This document shows, piece by piece, positions 27,243-36,435 of a stretch of 64,000 nt of DNA. Source of the DNA: Streptomyces sp. AC555_RSS877 (GTDB lineage: Bacteria > Actinomycetota > Actinomycetes > Streptomycetales > Streptomycetaceae); contig NZ_JAGMUK010000005.1 of the NCBI RefSeq assembly GCF_019049245.1, positions 62,001-126,000 on the forward strand, in the 5' to 3' direction. Each line of letters begins with the position of its first letter. The first letter of the stretch is position 1. The notes beneath the pieces were generated by a model. That model was not told the origin of the DNA, searched no databases, and saw only the letters and a program-made list of their open reading frames with translations. The translations under genes and the position numbers were made by a program.

Positions 27243-29024
27243 TCAGAGTGCGTCGGGCGAGACCGGTGGTTCCGGCTCGGCGGACGCCTCCTTGAGCGCC
27301 GCCCAGCGTGCCTCCCGCGCCACGTCGTCGTCGTGCCACAGCGGGTGCGCGGCCTCGGTGGGCAGGAAGTCGTACGGCTCGAAGGTGCTGTCGTCGTCCA
27401 TCGGCGCCTCCCAGGGCTTCGGTGCTTTCGAGGCCTTCGCCGCGTCCGAGGGGTTCAGTACGTCCGAGGCCTTCGCTGCGTTCGAGGCGTTCGGTGCGTG
27501 CGAGGCGTTCAGTGCATGAGAGGCCTTCGGTGTCTTCGACCTCTCCGGTAGGCCCGCGGTCCCCGGTACGCCCGCGGCTTTCGATTCCTCCACGCGCGGC
27601 TTCCCGATCGTGGCGCCGCGCTCCCCGCGTCCACTCACGACCCGCGCCGGACGCTCCCGGCACCGCCACGCCCGCAGCGTCAGCGCGGTGGGAACCCCCA
27701 GCGCCGAGGTCCAGGCCAGGGCCGCCGGCCCCGTCTGCCACCACACCGGTCCGAAGCGGGCCAGCGCACCAACGCCGAGCGGTCCGCCCGCGAGTGCCGT
27801 GAGGACGGCGAGCAGGACCGCGCACAGTACGGCCGCCAGCCCGGCGGTCCCCGCGGTCCGGCCCCGCGACCAGGCCCGCGTCACCGGTCCGCCTGCCGCG
27901 TCCGCGTCGCCAGCGGCGACCCGCCCCACGAACCACCCCACCGTGAGCCCGGCCGCCACCGGTACCACCCCGGCCGCCCAGTTCAGCGGCGTTCCCGGGC
28001 CCGGGTCCGGTACCGCCGCCAGCAGGGGAAACGGCGGGAGCAGGGGCGCGGGGGCGGACGCGAGCGGGGTCACGGCGTGGCCGACGCCGAGGGCGAAGCC
28101 GGGGCCGAGGGCGTACGACCCCGCCCACACCACCGCGTTCGGGACCAGGGCGAGGCAGAGCAGCAGGACCGCGAACCGGCCCGACCATCCCCCCGTGAGC
28201 TGGAGCAACGACTCCCGGGCGGCCCCGACGTGCCACACCAGCGACGCGGCCAGCAGCAGCGCCCCGCCCCCGACGAGCACCGCCGTGCCCGCACCCGCGG
28301 CGCGCGCGGCCGTGCCGAGGCAAACCCGGGCATCCGCGCCGACGACGAGCCGTCGTAGGCCCGCCGGCAGCAGGATCAGCGCGTTGTCCAGCTCCGCGCG
28401 CGGGCGGCCGTACGCCGTCCACACCCCCGTGCCCGCCGCCACCGTCACGACCAGCGGCACCCACACGCCCGTCCACGCCCACGACGGACGCAGGCCGCCA
28501 CCCGTCATCTGGAACGCGGCGACGGCGCCGACGGCGAGGTAGCCGAGAACGACGCCCGCGCAGGCCGTCCGTCCCGAGACAGGCGTTCGTACCGGGACAG
28601 ACGTCCGTACCGGGACGGCGATCCACGCCGGGGTGGCCGTCGGCTCGTCGTCCTCCTCGCCCCCGTCGGTCGCGTCCCGGGCCGCCCGGTGCACCAGCCA
28701 GAGCGGCAGCGCGAGGAGGAGGAGCGGGATCACGCCGACGGGTGCGGCGACGCCGGTGAGCGTGTCGGTGCGGAGCAGTTCGACGCCGTGGGCCAGCAGC
28801 CACAGCGCCACGGCGACGTGCAGCGCGCCGCCGGGCCCGCTGTCGGGGTAGGGCGAGCTGATCCACAGCACCATGACGAGGACGGTGAACGACCCGAGCC
28901 CCAGCCCGGCCGCGATCGCACCCCCCAGGAATCCGGCGGCCAGTCCGGGTGACCGGTCGCGCCACCGGGTGAGCAGGGACGAGAACGGCGGTCGGCGTGC
29001 GGGCATCTGGATCACGACCGTCAT
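27243..29024 (-). CDS. DUF6350 (PerM-like) multispanning membrane protein
   Basis: A 593-aa protein with about 12 membrane helices (first: [18 protein letters not shown]; later [20 protein letters not shown]). In actinobacteria this family sits near purN and sucD, and its mycobacterial relative PerM is linked to cell division under stress; the role here is inferred from that. Near the C-terminus is a tract of seven six-residue repeats (consensus x-K/N-A-S-x-A) followed by a conserved acidic tail, [20 protein letters not shown]. The start ATG 29024 has no well-spaced ribosome-binding site, and ATG 29006 is also possible. Confidence 0.8.
   Translation of the reverse strand: MTVVIQMPARRPPFSSLLTRWRDRSPGLAAGFLGGAIAAGLGLGSFTVLVMVLWISSPYPDSGPGGALHVAVALWLLAHGVELLRTDTLTGVAAPVGVIPLLLLALPLWLVHRAARDATDGGEEDDEPTATPAWIAVPVRTSVPVRTPVSGRTACAGVVLGYLAVGAVAAFQMTGGGLRPSWAWTGVWVPLVVTVAAGTGVWTAYGRPRAELDNALILLPAGLRRLVVGADARVCLGTAARAAGAGTAVLVGGGALLLAASLVWHVGAARESLLQLTGGWSGRFAVLLLCLALVPNAVVWAGSYALGPGFALGVGHAVTPLASAPAPLLPPFPLLAAVPDPGPGTPLNWAAGVVPVAAGLTVGWFVGRVAAGDADAAGGPVTRAWSRGRTAGTAGLAAVLCAVLLAVLTALAGGPLGVGALARFGPVWWQTGPAALAWTSALGVPTALTLRAWRCRERPARVVSGRGERGATIGKPRVEESKAAGVPGTAGLPERSKTPKASHALNASHAPNASNAAKASDVLNPSDAAKASKAPKPWEAPMDDDSTFEPYDFLPTEAAHPLWHDDDVAREARWAALKEASAEPEPPVSPDAL
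27411..27536. repeat. Seven tandem 18-bp repeats inside the DUF6350 gene
   Basis: Units of 18 bases with consensus CGAGGCNTTCNGTGCGTN (plus strand) run from 27411 to 27536. They encode the repeated hexapeptide [36 protein letters not shown] on the minus strand. The spacing is exact although the sequence has diverged. The copy number probably varies between strains. Confidence 0.85.
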
Positions 29025-29100
29025 GCTCCCAACGACACGCGCTTTCTCGTCGTAACAGGCGAACCTCCGAAGTGTCGCTCAATATACTTTTATGTACTTT

Positions 29101-29110
29101 TTCGTACGAA
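29101..29110. promoter_or_regulatory. TTCGTACGAA palindrome before the HTH-sigma gene
   Basis: A perfect 10-base palindrome lies 10 bases before the GTG at 29121. It follows an unusually AT-rich stretch (29080-29100) with two copies of TACTTTT, in the 96-base divergent region shared with the DUF6350 gene. It may be an operator or promoter element. Confidence 0.45.
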
Positions 29111-29120
29111 GGGGCGCCCG

Positions 29121-30251
29121 GTGACGCAGAGTCCTGCAACCCAGCTCCCCCCGCCGAAAGAGCGCCGACGCCTGCGCGAGGCAGGGTCGCTGACGCAGGC
29201 TCAGGCCGCGGCCCGGATGGGCGTCAGGCTTGAGACGCTGCGGGCGTGGGAGAAGGGCCGTACGGCACCGCAGGGCCGCCGGAGGCGGGAGGCGTACGCG
29301 CGCCTGCTGGCAGAGCTGGCGACCGGCGCCGCCGAGCCCCCCGTACGAACGGAAGCCCTCCCGGCGCCCGAGCCACGACCGGAACCAGGCCCCGCGCCGA
29401 CTCCAGGAGGGCCGCCCCCCGCGCCGATGCCCGAACCGGACGTCACCGCACCTCCCCTGACCCCCGCTCAGGCCTTCGACGCCCTGTACGCCTTCTGCGC
29501 CCCCGCCCTGGTCCGGCAGGCCTATCTGCTCACCGGGCGGCGGGAACTCGCGCGCGAGTCGGTCGAGCGGGCCTTTCAACTCGCCTGGCAGCACTGGCCG
29601 GAGGTGGCGGTCGACCGGGACCCGGCCGGCTGGGTACGGGCCACGGCGTACGAGTACGCCCTCTCCCCCTGGCACCGCTTCCGCCCGCGCTACCGGCACC
29701 CCGAGGCGCCGCCCGCCGACGCGTCCGACCGTGCGCTGATGGACGTACTCCTGCAACTCCCGCCGCCGTACCGCCGCACGCTTCTGCTGTACGACGGTGT
29801 CGGCCTCGACCTGCCGGAGACGGCGGCGGAGGCGGAGGCGAGCACGCCGGCGACCGCTAACCGGCTGCTGTACGCGCGCCAGGCGGTCGCCGAGCGGCTC
29901 CCTGAGCTGTCCGACCCCGCGGAACTGAACCGGCGGCTGGCCGAACTGGCCTCCACCGAGCGGCTGCGGGCCGCCAAGCCGCCGACGGTACGGACGGGCA
30001 GCGAACGCCGGGCCCGGTTCTGGACGCGGGCCGCCATCGCCTTCACGGTCGCGCTGATCGGGACGACCGCGCTGACCGCACGGACGGCGCCCATGCGGTA
30101 CGAGCCGCCGGTGGCGCCGGGCGAGACCGTGCGGGGAGTGCCGCCGCGGGTGGCGCCAGGCTCCTTGTCGGAGGCGGAGGAGGAGCTGCGGGAGCGGTTG
30201 CGCGAGGCGACGGTGAGCGGGCCGATGCGGCTGGTGCCGCAAGGACGCTGA
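29121..30251 (+). CDS. HTH protein fused to sigma-70-like (ECF/SigE-type) region
   Basis: A 376-aa protein. Residues about 12-60 are a helix-turn-helix (REAGSLTQAQAAARMGVRLE, then TLRAWEKGRTAP). A Pro-rich linker follows to about residue 110. Residues about 115-285 resemble degenerate sigma region 2 and 4 helices of ECF/SigE-type factors (AFDALYAFCAPALVRQAYLL; PPYRRTLLLYDGVGLDLPET; NRLLYARQAVAERLP). A single membrane helix (FWTRAAIAFTVALIGTTALT) and a short tail end the protein. The membrane helix makes it unlikely to be a normal free sigma factor. GTG 29121 has AAGGGG upstream. Function unknown; DNA binding is likely. Confidence 0.78.
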   Translation: MTQSPATQLPPPKERRRLREAGSLTQAQAAARMGVRLETLRAWEKGRTAPQGRRRREAYARLLAELATGAAEPPVRTEALPAPEPRPEPGPAPTPGGPPPAPMPEPDVTAPPLTPAQAFDALYAFCAPALVRQAYLLTGRRELARESVERAFQLAWQHWPEVAVDRDPAGWVRATAYEYALSPWHRFRPRYRHPEAPPADASDRALMDVLLQLPPPYRRTLLLYDGVGLDLPETAAEAEASTPATANRLLYARQAVAERLPELSDPAELNRRLAELASTERLRAAKPPTVRTGSERRARFWTRAAIAFTVALIGTTALTARTAPMRYEPPVAPGETVRGVPPRVAPGSLSEAEEELRERLREATVSGPMRLVPQGR

Positions 30252-30306
30252 GCACAGCGAGAAGGGCCCGCATCCTCAGTGAGGATGCGGGCCCTTCTCG
30301 CTGTGC
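30252..30306. terminator. Very long bidirectional hairpin, 27-bp perfect stem
   Basis: The 27-base arms 30252-30278 (begins GCACAGCGAGAAGGGCCC) and 30280-30306 are perfectly complementary around one G. The hairpin starts right after the stop of the plus-strand gene and faces the convergent sucD, whose stop is at 30340. Confidence 0.92.
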
Positions 30307-30339
30307 GGTGTGGTGCCTGGTTCAGCCGGTGAGCAATGC

Positions 30340-31224
30340 TCAGTGGCCGAGAATGGCGCGCGCCAGCTTCGCCGTCTCGGTCGGCGTCTTGCCGACCTTG
30401 ACACCGGCGGCCTCGAGGGCCTCCTTCTTGGCGGCGGCCGTACCGGAGGAGCCGGAGACGATGGCGCCGGCGTGGCCCATGGTCTTGCCCTCGGGCGCGG
30501 TGAAGCCCGCGACGTAACCGACGACCGGCTTCGTCACGTTCTTCGCGATGAAGTCCGCCGCACGCTCCTCGGCGTCGCCGCCGATCTCGCCGATCATGAC
30601 GATCAGGTCGGTGTCGGGGTCGGCCTCGAACGCGGCGAGCGCGTCGATGTGCGTCGTACCGATGACCGGGTCGCCACCGATGCCGACGGCGGACGAGAAG
30701 CCGATGTCACGCAGCTCGTACATCATCTGGTAGGTCAGCGTGCCGGACTTCGAGACCAGGCCGATGCGGCCCGGCTTCGTGATGTCGCCCGGGATGATGC
30801 CGGCGTTGGACTGGCCCGGGGTGATGAGACCGGGGCAGTTCGGGCCGATGATCCGCGTCTTGTTGCCCTTCGACACGGCGTACGCGTAGAACGCGGCCGA
30901 GTCGTGGACCGCGATGCCCTCGGTGATGACGACCGCGAGGGGGATCTCGGCGTCGATCGCCTCGACGACGGCGGCCTTGGAGAAGGCCGGCGGCACGAAG
31001 AGGACGGACACGTTCGCGCCCGTCTTCTCGATCGCCTCGGCGACCGTGCCGAAGACCGGGATCTCCGTGCCGTCGATGTCGACGGACGTGCCCGCCTTGC
31101 GGGGGTTCACGCCACCGACGATGTTGGTGCCGTCCGCGAGCATGAGCTTGGTGTGCTTCATGCCCGTGGCACCGGTCATGCCCTGGACGATGACCTTTGA
31201 GTCCTTGTTGAGGAAGATAGCCAT
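30340..31224 (-). CDS. sucD: Succinyl-CoA synthetase (ADP-forming) alpha subunit
   Basis: A 294-aa TCA-cycle enzyme subunit. The CoA-binding Rossmann part starts with [20 protein letters not shown], has GGVNPRKAG and [14 protein letters not shown], and the active-site phospho-His is in [12 protein letters not shown] (about residue 249). It is the normal length. It follows sucC by 21 bases in one operon, and a very strong terminator follows. Confidence 0.97.
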   Translation of the reverse strand: MAIFLNKDSKVIVQGMTGATGMKHTKLMLADGTNIVGGVNPRKAGTSVDIDGTEIPVFGTVAEAIEKTGANVSVLFVPPAFSKAAVVEAIDAEIPLAVVITEGIAVHDSAAFYAYAVSKGNKTRIIGPNCPGLITPGQSNAGIIPGDITKPGRIGLVSKSGTLTYQMMYELRDIGFSSAVGIGGDPVIGTTHIDALAAFEADPDTDLIVMIGEIGGDAEERAADFIAKNVTKPVVGYVAGFTAPEGKTMGHAGAIVSGSSGTAAAKKEALEAAGVKVGKTPTETAKLARAILGH

Positions 31225-31245
31225 GGCTGTGTCTGTCCCTCTTCC

Positions 31246-32424
31246 TTACTTCGCAGCCGCGAGCTCGGCGGCCTTGTCGGCCGCGCCGTCCATGGTGTCC
31301 ACGCGCTGCACGAGCGGGTGGTTGGCGTCGGAGAGGATCTTGCGACCCAGCTCGGCGTTGTTGCCGTCGAGGCGGACGACGAGGGGCTTGGTGACTTCCT
31401 CGCCCTTGTCCTTGAGCAGCTGCAGCGCCTGCACGATGCCGTTGGCGACCTCGTCGCAGGCGGTGATGCCGCCGAAGACGTTGACGAAGACGGACTTGAC
31501 GTCCGGGTCGCCGAGGATGATCTCCAGGCCGTTCGCCATGACCGCGGCGGAGGCGCCGCCGCCGATGTCGAGGAAGTTGGCGGGCTTGACGCCGCCGTGG
31601 GCCTCACCGGCGTACGCGACGACGTCCAGGGTGCTCATGACGAGACCCGCGCCGTTGCCGATGATGCCGACCTCACCGTCGAGCTTGACGTAGTTGAGGT
31701 TCTTCTCCTTGGCGGCGGCCTCGAGCGGGTTGGCCGCGTCCTTGTCGGCGAGAGCCTCGTGGTCCGGCTGGCGGAACTCGGCGTTCTCGTCCAGGGAGAC
31801 CTTGCCGTCCAGGGCGATGACGTCACCGGAGGCGACCTTCGCCAGCGGGTTGACCTCGACGAGGAGCGCGTCCTCGGCGATGAAGGTCTTCCACAGGGTG
31901 ACGAGGACGCCTGCCACCTTGTCGGCGACCTCGGCCGGGAACTTCGCGGCCGCGACGATCTCGCGGGCCTTCTCGGGGGTCACACCCTCGTTGGCGTCGA
32001 TCGGCGTCTTCGCGACGGCGTCGGGGCGGTTGGCCGCCACCTCCTCGATCTCCATGCCGCCCTCGACGGAGGCGATGGAGAGGAAGGTGCGGTTGGTGCG
32101 GTCCAGGAGGAAGGAGACGTAGTACTCCTCCAGGATCTCCGGGGCCGTCTCGGCGATCATCACCTTGTGGACCGTGTGGCCCTTGATGTCCATGCCGAGG
32201 ATGTCCGTCGCACGGGCGACGGCCTCGTCCGGGCTGGCGGCGAGCTTCACGCCGCCGGCCTTGCCACGGCCGCCGACCTTCACCTGGGCCTTGACGACGG
32301 ACTTGCCACCAAGACGCTCAGTGGCTGCGCGGGCCGCCTCAGGCGTGTCGATGACTTCACCGGCCAGCACCGGTACATCGTGCTTGGCGAAGAGGTCCCT
32401 CGCCTGGTACTCGAACAGGTCCAC
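31246..32424 (-). CDS. sucC: Succinyl-CoA synthetase (ADP-forming) beta subunit
   Basis: A 392-aa ATP-grasp subunit. It opens with [19 protein letters not shown], has [18 protein letters not shown] for nucleotide binding, EVNPLA for Mg/ATP contact, and [20 protein letters not shown] and DIGGGASA in the C-terminal flavodoxin-like domain. It is the first gene of sucCD. The upstream region has no other gene for 445 bases, so the promoter is here. Confidence 0.97.
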   Translation of the reverse strand: MDLFEYQARDLFAKHDVPVLAGEVIDTPEAARAATERLGGKSVVKAQVKVGGRGKAGGVKLAASPDEAVARATDILGMDIKGHTVHKVMIAETAPEILEEYYVSFLLDRTNRTFLSIASVEGGMEIEEVAANRPDAVAKTPIDANEGVTPEKAREIVAAAKFPAEVADKVAGVLVTLWKTFIAEDALLVEVNPLAKVASGDVIALDGKVSLDENAEFRQPDHEALADKDAANPLEAAAKEKNLNYVKLDGEVGIIGNGAGLVMSTLDVVAYAGEAHGGVKPANFLDIGGGASAAVMANGLEIILGDPDVKSVFVNVFGGITACDEVANGIVQALQLLKDKGEEVTKPLVVRLDGNNAELGRKILSDANHPLVQRVDTMDGAADKAAELAAAK

Positions 32425-32869
32425 GCGCTTCCGTCCCTATCAGTGATCTCGCGGTTCGTTGTCTGCGTGGGCGTGCCGCGAGGGCAACGTGACGTCCGCC
32501 GTCTGTCAGTCACAAGGGAGGCGCACACGGTGTCCGAGCGCGCGGCATGTCCGTCTCGCAGGTTATCCCTGCTTGCCGGAGGCCTCTAAATCGCGGGTCA
32601 CACCTGAGCGGTGATACCTGTCACATGATGCCGTGCTCACCGGCACGGCGTGCCGTGTGTGAGGGCCTCACCGGGCTGGGGTCGACCCGGTGAGGCCCCT
32701 TGAACAGCCCCTAAGGGGCGCAGGGCGGATGATCCCCACCCCAATGGGGACCATCCCTCCCCGTCCACGAGGTTCCGGCCGGACGAACCGACGGCTTTCG
32801 GCCGTCCGGGTCCTGCGGCCTCATGGAGTCAGGTGGTCGGCAGTCGGCCGGACCGTCGTACGGCCGGAC
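32425..32869. promoter_or_regulatory. sucC promoter region and terminator of the repeat-protein gene
   Basis: No credible gene lies in these 445 bases. The part next to 32424 must carry the sucCD promoter. At 32663-32698 the arms GGGCCTCACCGGG and CCCGGTGAGGCCC (13 bp, loop 10) form a clear hairpin that would end the minus-strand transcript of the secreted repeat protein at 32870. Confidence 0.7.
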
Positions 32870-34969
32870 TCAGACGCCGTACGTGCTGCCGCGGTGCAGG
32901 TTCTGTGCGGCCTGCGTGTGCTGTGCGGCGTGCGCCTCCTGTCCGTCCCGGAGGTTCTGTGCGGCCGTGTTCTGTACGCCCCGCAGGTAACCCGGGGTGA
33001 CCGACCGGGCGACGCCATCGGCGCCGGTGACGGCGTGGCCCGTGAGCGGTCCGGCGGTGGCCCGGACGGTCCCGGTCAGGTCCTCCGCGAACGGGGCGAC
33101 CTGGCCTGCGACGCCGGACGCGAACGGGGCGACCTCGCCGGCGACGCCGGACGCGAAGGGCTGGACGTCCTGCGTGACGCCGTACCCCAGCGTGGTGGCG
33201 CTGCCGCCGACGCCCTGCACGACGGGCCGCACGGTCTCCACGAGGGTGTCGACGACCGGCTGCACGGCACCGGTGACCCCCTGCGCGAACGGCGGCACCT
33301 GGCCGGCGACGCCGTGGCCCAGCTCGCTCGCGTGTCCGGTCACACCATGCGCGAGCGGCGGTACGTCACCGGCGACGCCGTACGCGAAGGACTGGACGTC
33401 CTGCGTGACGCCGTACGGCACCGCGGTCGCGTCCCTGACGGCCTGCCCGGCGACGGGCAGCACGCCGTGCACGGCCGTGTGCGCGACCGGCGGCAGTACG
33501 GCGTCCGTCGTGCCGTCGGCGACCTGGCCGACGAGGCCGGTGGCGTAGGGCGGCACGTCCGTGGCGACGCCGTTCACGACCCACTGGGCATCGCCGACCG
33601 TGGCCGCGGCGTACTGAGGCACGTCGGAGACGACCCCGCCGACGACCGGCCGCACGCCCTGCACCACACCCGCGGCGACCGGCTGCACGCCCCGCACGAG
33701 GCCCGCGGCGACCGGCTGCACGCCCCGAACGGCGCCGCCCGCGACGGGCTGGACGTCGGCCACCACCCCGTACGCCAGTGCGGACGCGGCGTCGACGGTG
33801 TGTCCGGCGGTCTGCTCGACCCCGGCCACGGTGCCACCCACGACCGGAGTCACGCCGTTCACGGTGTCGCTGACGACGGGGTGCACGCCGTCCAGCGTGT
33901 CGGTGACGACCGGATGCACCCCGTCGACCGCGTGACCGGCGACGGGTACGACACCCACGACAGCGTGCTCCGCACTCGGCACGACACCTGCCACCGCCTG
34001 CCCGGCGACCGGCAGGACCCCGCCGACGGCGGCGCTCGCCACGGGCGGGACGACCGCTGCCGCCGTCTGCTGGACGACCGGGGTGACTGTGCCGGGGATG
34101 CCCGTGACCGTGCCGGTGAGGTGGCTCGGGACGGAGGAGACGGTGGCCTCGGCGGCGCCCGTCACGGCGGTGGTCCGGCCCTGGACGGTGGTGGCCGCAC
34201 CCGCGCCCCGGGTCTCGACGCCCACGACCGTGGTCCGCGCCGCGTCGGTCACGCCCGCCGCCGTGCGGCCCGCGCCGGCGACGGTGTGCCGCGCCTTCGT
34301 CCGTACGACGCCCTCGACGCCCTGCGCCTGGGAACGGGCCGCGGACTGGACGCCCTGCAGCCTCGTCTGGGCTGCGGCCAGCGCCTGCTCCAGCTCGGGA
34401 GCGAAGGCGGTGAGGGGGCCGAAGAGGTAGTCGATCTCGCTCTGAGGCGCACTCGGAGCGCTCGGTGTGCTCGGAACACCCTGAGCACTCGCGTCGGAGA
34501 CGGTGGAGCGGGCCGCGGTGACGCTCTCGTCGGCGGTGACGGTCGCCGTGGCCGTGGCGGCCTGCGCCGCACGGGCCGCCTGCGCGCCCTGGATGGCCGC
34601 GGCACCCCTCACGTGGGACACCTTCGGGGCGGTGACTTTCGCGTCGACGTACCGGCGGGCCTGGTCCACGGCATCGGTGGACGCGGTGTTCGTGGCCGTG
34701 CCGGCGGCCGTGGCACCGGAGACGGTGTCCTGCACGCCGGAGACGACACCGTCGACCGTGCCGGTGACGGTGTCGGTGACCGTGCCGAGGGTGTCAGTGA
34801 GGCCAGTCGGCGCGTCGGTCGTCGCGTCGGCGGTGGCGTCTGCGGTGGCGTCCGGCGCGGAGAGGGCGGACGCGGGCAGTTCGTCAGCGCTCGCCACGGC
34901 GGAACCGAGCGCCCACGCGCCGGTGACGCCGGCGGCTATGACGATGGAACGGCGGATGTTCTTGTTCAT
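32870..34969 (-). CDS. Secreted protein with about 29 eleven-residue repeats
   Basis: A 699-aa protein of unknown function. The N-terminus is a Sec signal peptide (MNKNIRRSIVIAAGVTGAWA, then LGSAVASA, cleavage near residue 28). Residues about 30-310 are Ala/Thr/Val-rich with TDTV, TGT and TVSD runs. From about residue 316 to 645 the chain is almost wholly made of 11-residue units of the form x-G/D-V-x-P-V/F-A-x-G-V-x (for example RGVQPVAAGLV, RGVQPVAAGVV, QDVQPFASGVA). The tail is Gln/His-rich. No sortase signal or catalytic motif is seen. Eleven-residue periodicity occurs in LEA proteins and hendecad coiled coils. A surface or stress-protective role is inference. A terminator follows. Confidence 0.8.
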   Translation of the reverse strand: MNKNIRRSIVIAAGVTGAWALGSAVASADELPASALSAPDATADATADATTDAPTGLTDTLGTVTDTVTGTVDGVVSGVQDTVSGATAAGTATNTASTDAVDQARRYVDAKVTAPKVSHVRGAAAIQGAQAARAAQAATATATVTADESVTAARSTVSDASAQGVPSTPSAPSAPQSEIDYLFGPLTAFAPELEQALAAAQTRLQGVQSAARSQAQGVEGVVRTKARHTVAGAGRTAAGVTDAARTTVVGVETRGAGAATTVQGRTTAVTGAAEATVSSVPSHLTGTVTGIPGTVTPVVQQTAAAVVPPVASAAVGGVLPVAGQAVAGVVPSAEHAVVGVVPVAGHAVDGVHPVVTDTLDGVHPVVSDTVNGVTPVVGGTVAGVEQTAGHTVDAASALAYGVVADVQPVAGGAVRGVQPVAAGLVRGVQPVAAGVVQGVRPVVGGVVSDVPQYAAATVGDAQWVVNGVATDVPPYATGLVGQVADGTTDAVLPPVAHTAVHGVLPVAGQAVRDATAVPYGVTQDVQSFAYGVAGDVPPLAHGVTGHASELGHGVAGQVPPFAQGVTGAVQPVVDTLVETVRPVVQGVGGSATTLGYGVTQDVQPFASGVAGEVAPFASGVAGQVAPFAEDLTGTVRATAGPLTGHAVTGADGVARSVTPGYLRGVQNTAAQNLRDGQEAHAAQHTQAAQNLHRGSTYGV
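33041..34024 (-). repeat. 33-bp tandem repeat array (29 units) within the secreted-protein gene
   Basis: The coding region 34024 down to 33041 is a continuous array of 33-base units (11 codons) broken only by one 9-residue unit. Neighbouring units are partly identical at DNA level (for example the units ending ...CGTGCGGGGCGTGCAGCC on the minus strand near 33660-33730), so the array grew by duplication. Confidence 0.85.
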
Positions 34970-35015
34970 GCGTACGTCAGATCCTTAGATCCTCGGGAGT
35001 TCCGAAGCACACGGG

Positions 35016-35038
35016 GAGAGCTCCTTCGAAGGGCTCTC
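35016..35038. promoter_or_regulatory. 23-base near-palindrome upstream of the secreted repeat protein
   Basis: GAGAGC-T-CCTTC / GAAGG-GCTCTC is a palindrome with one bulged T, centred on CCTTCGAAGG (35023-35032). It lies 47 to 69 bases upstream of the start at 34969, where an operator would be expected. Confidence 0.5.
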
Positions 35039-35257
35039 AGGGCCCTCAGGGCCTCGGGACTTGGGCAGGCTTGGGGACAAGTTGGGCGCCGTCTCCGGCC
35101 GCGGTCCGGGAGTCTCCATGAGGGAGAAGTCCCTGAGGGACCGCGGAATTCGGTGAGGCTCCGGGGGCTCCATCCGGAGACCGGAGGGGCGTCCGGACGG
35201 TCGGGCAGACCTGTTCCGCCCCCGCGCGGCAGGTCTACAGCGGGGGGAAGGCCTGCC

Positions 35258-36190
35258 CTAGCCGGGGAATACGGGGATGTCCCGGTGCCTGTCCCGGGTA
35301 CCGTCCGCCGCGGCGCGCGCGGCCACGCCGGCCACGAGTCGCAGCGGTGCCCGGTTGTCGCCGGTGACGGCATGCGCGTCACCGTGCCGCGGCGTGCCGT
35401 TGTCGACCGCCGACTTGCCGCTCAGCACGCCGCCCGCGTCACCGGGGGGCGTGTGACGCTCGGGGCCCTGCCCGGCGGGCTCGGCCGGATGCGCTGCCTT
35501 GTGCGCCACCCCGCCGGTCACGACGCCACCGGCGGCGAACCGAGGTCCGTACGTCAGATGCGTTGCCGTCGCCGCGGCGGTACGCCCCTCCGGCCCCTGC
35601 TCCTTGACCGCCGGCGGTACGACCGATGTGCCCGACCCCGGCGCGAGAGTGTCCGGCGCCGGCCAGGCCTGCCCAGGCTGCGCGGGCGAACCGGGCAGGC
35701 CTGGCAGTCCAGGAAGACCGGGCGGTTCAGGGAGACCGGGCGGTTCGAAGTCATGCGGCGGGCTCGGCAGCGCAGGCAGCGACGGGGACGCGGGGAACGA
35801 CGGCAGCTTCGCCTCCGCCTCGGCCAGCCCCGCGGCTACGGTGCCCACGAGGCGATCGACCGGCTCCGTGACGCGAGCTTCCACGCTCCGGGCGACGTGA
35901 CGGACCGCCGGCCGGACGACGTGATCGTCGGCCGCGGGCGCACCTGTCGTCACCGACCGCGCGCCTTGCGAACCCTCGGCGGAGGCCGTGTCGGCGACGG
36001 AGGCCGTAGGACTCGAACCAGCGGAGGTCGTCGGCATCGCGGAATTCGTCGGCGTCACGGAACCCGTGGACGTCGCCGACGGCACCCCGTCCGCCGCATG
36101 CGCCTGCGCCCCGCAGAGGAACCCGAGCGCGAGCAGCCCGCCCACCAGCACGGCCACTTGCAGCGCACGCCGTCCGGCCGCCGTACGCAT
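35258..36190 (-). CDS. Secreted low-complexity protein with collagen-like GLP tract
   Basis: A protein of about 310 aa. The N-terminus is a signal peptide (MRTAAGRRALQVAVLVGGLL, then ALGFLCGAQAHA, cleavage before ADG). The rest is Ser/Thr/Pro/Ala-rich with a helical stretch (VEARVTEPVDRLVGTVAAGL) and a collagen-like run of GLP/PGLPGLPG triplets in the middle. Codon bias supports a real gene. The start is uncertain: ATG 36190 fits the signal peptide but has no clear ribosome-binding site, and longer forms to 36310 are possible. It may share a surface role with the repeat protein downstream, from which it is 288 bases away; no enzyme motif is seen. Confidence 0.65.
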   Translation of the reverse strand: MRTAAGRRALQVAVLVGGLLALGFLCGAQAHAADGVPSATSTGSVTPTNSAMPTTSAGSSPTASVADTASAEGSQGARSVTTGAPAADDHVVRPAVRHVARSVEARVTEPVDRLVGTVAAGLAEAEAKLPSFPASPSLPALPSPPHDFEPPGLPEPPGLPGLPGLPGSPAQPGQAWPAPDTLAPGSGTSVVPPAVKEQGPEGRTAAATATHLTYGPRFAAGGVVTGGVAHKAAHPAEPAGQGPERHTPPGDAGGVLSGKSAVDNGTPRHGDAHAVTGDNRAPLRLVAGVAARAAADGTRDRHRDIPVFPG

Positions 36191-36435
36191 CACGCGCAGG
36201 GCGGCACCGGAAAGAACGGCTGACAAGGGCAAGAGGGGGGAGGTTCCTCCCGTGCGGAACAAGCGGAGCGCAGCGCACCGCTGACGGGCGCGTTGATCCT
36301 CGCACGGCACTCCCGAGGTTGCGCAAGCCCCCCGTTACCGATGCGTAGTCATGTCCGGTTTGCCGCCCCGAGTCGTCCGGCAATGCAGGTCAATGGGTCG
36401 ACAAATCGCCGACGAGTCACCACGCCTCCGGCCCC

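Noticed and set aside
32690..36223. A 1177-codon plus-strand open frame opposite the two secreted-protein genes
   Set aside because: It is the antisense of GC-rich repeat DNA; its product is Arg/Gly/Asp-rich with no domain, while the minus-strand frames have signal peptides and ordered repeats.
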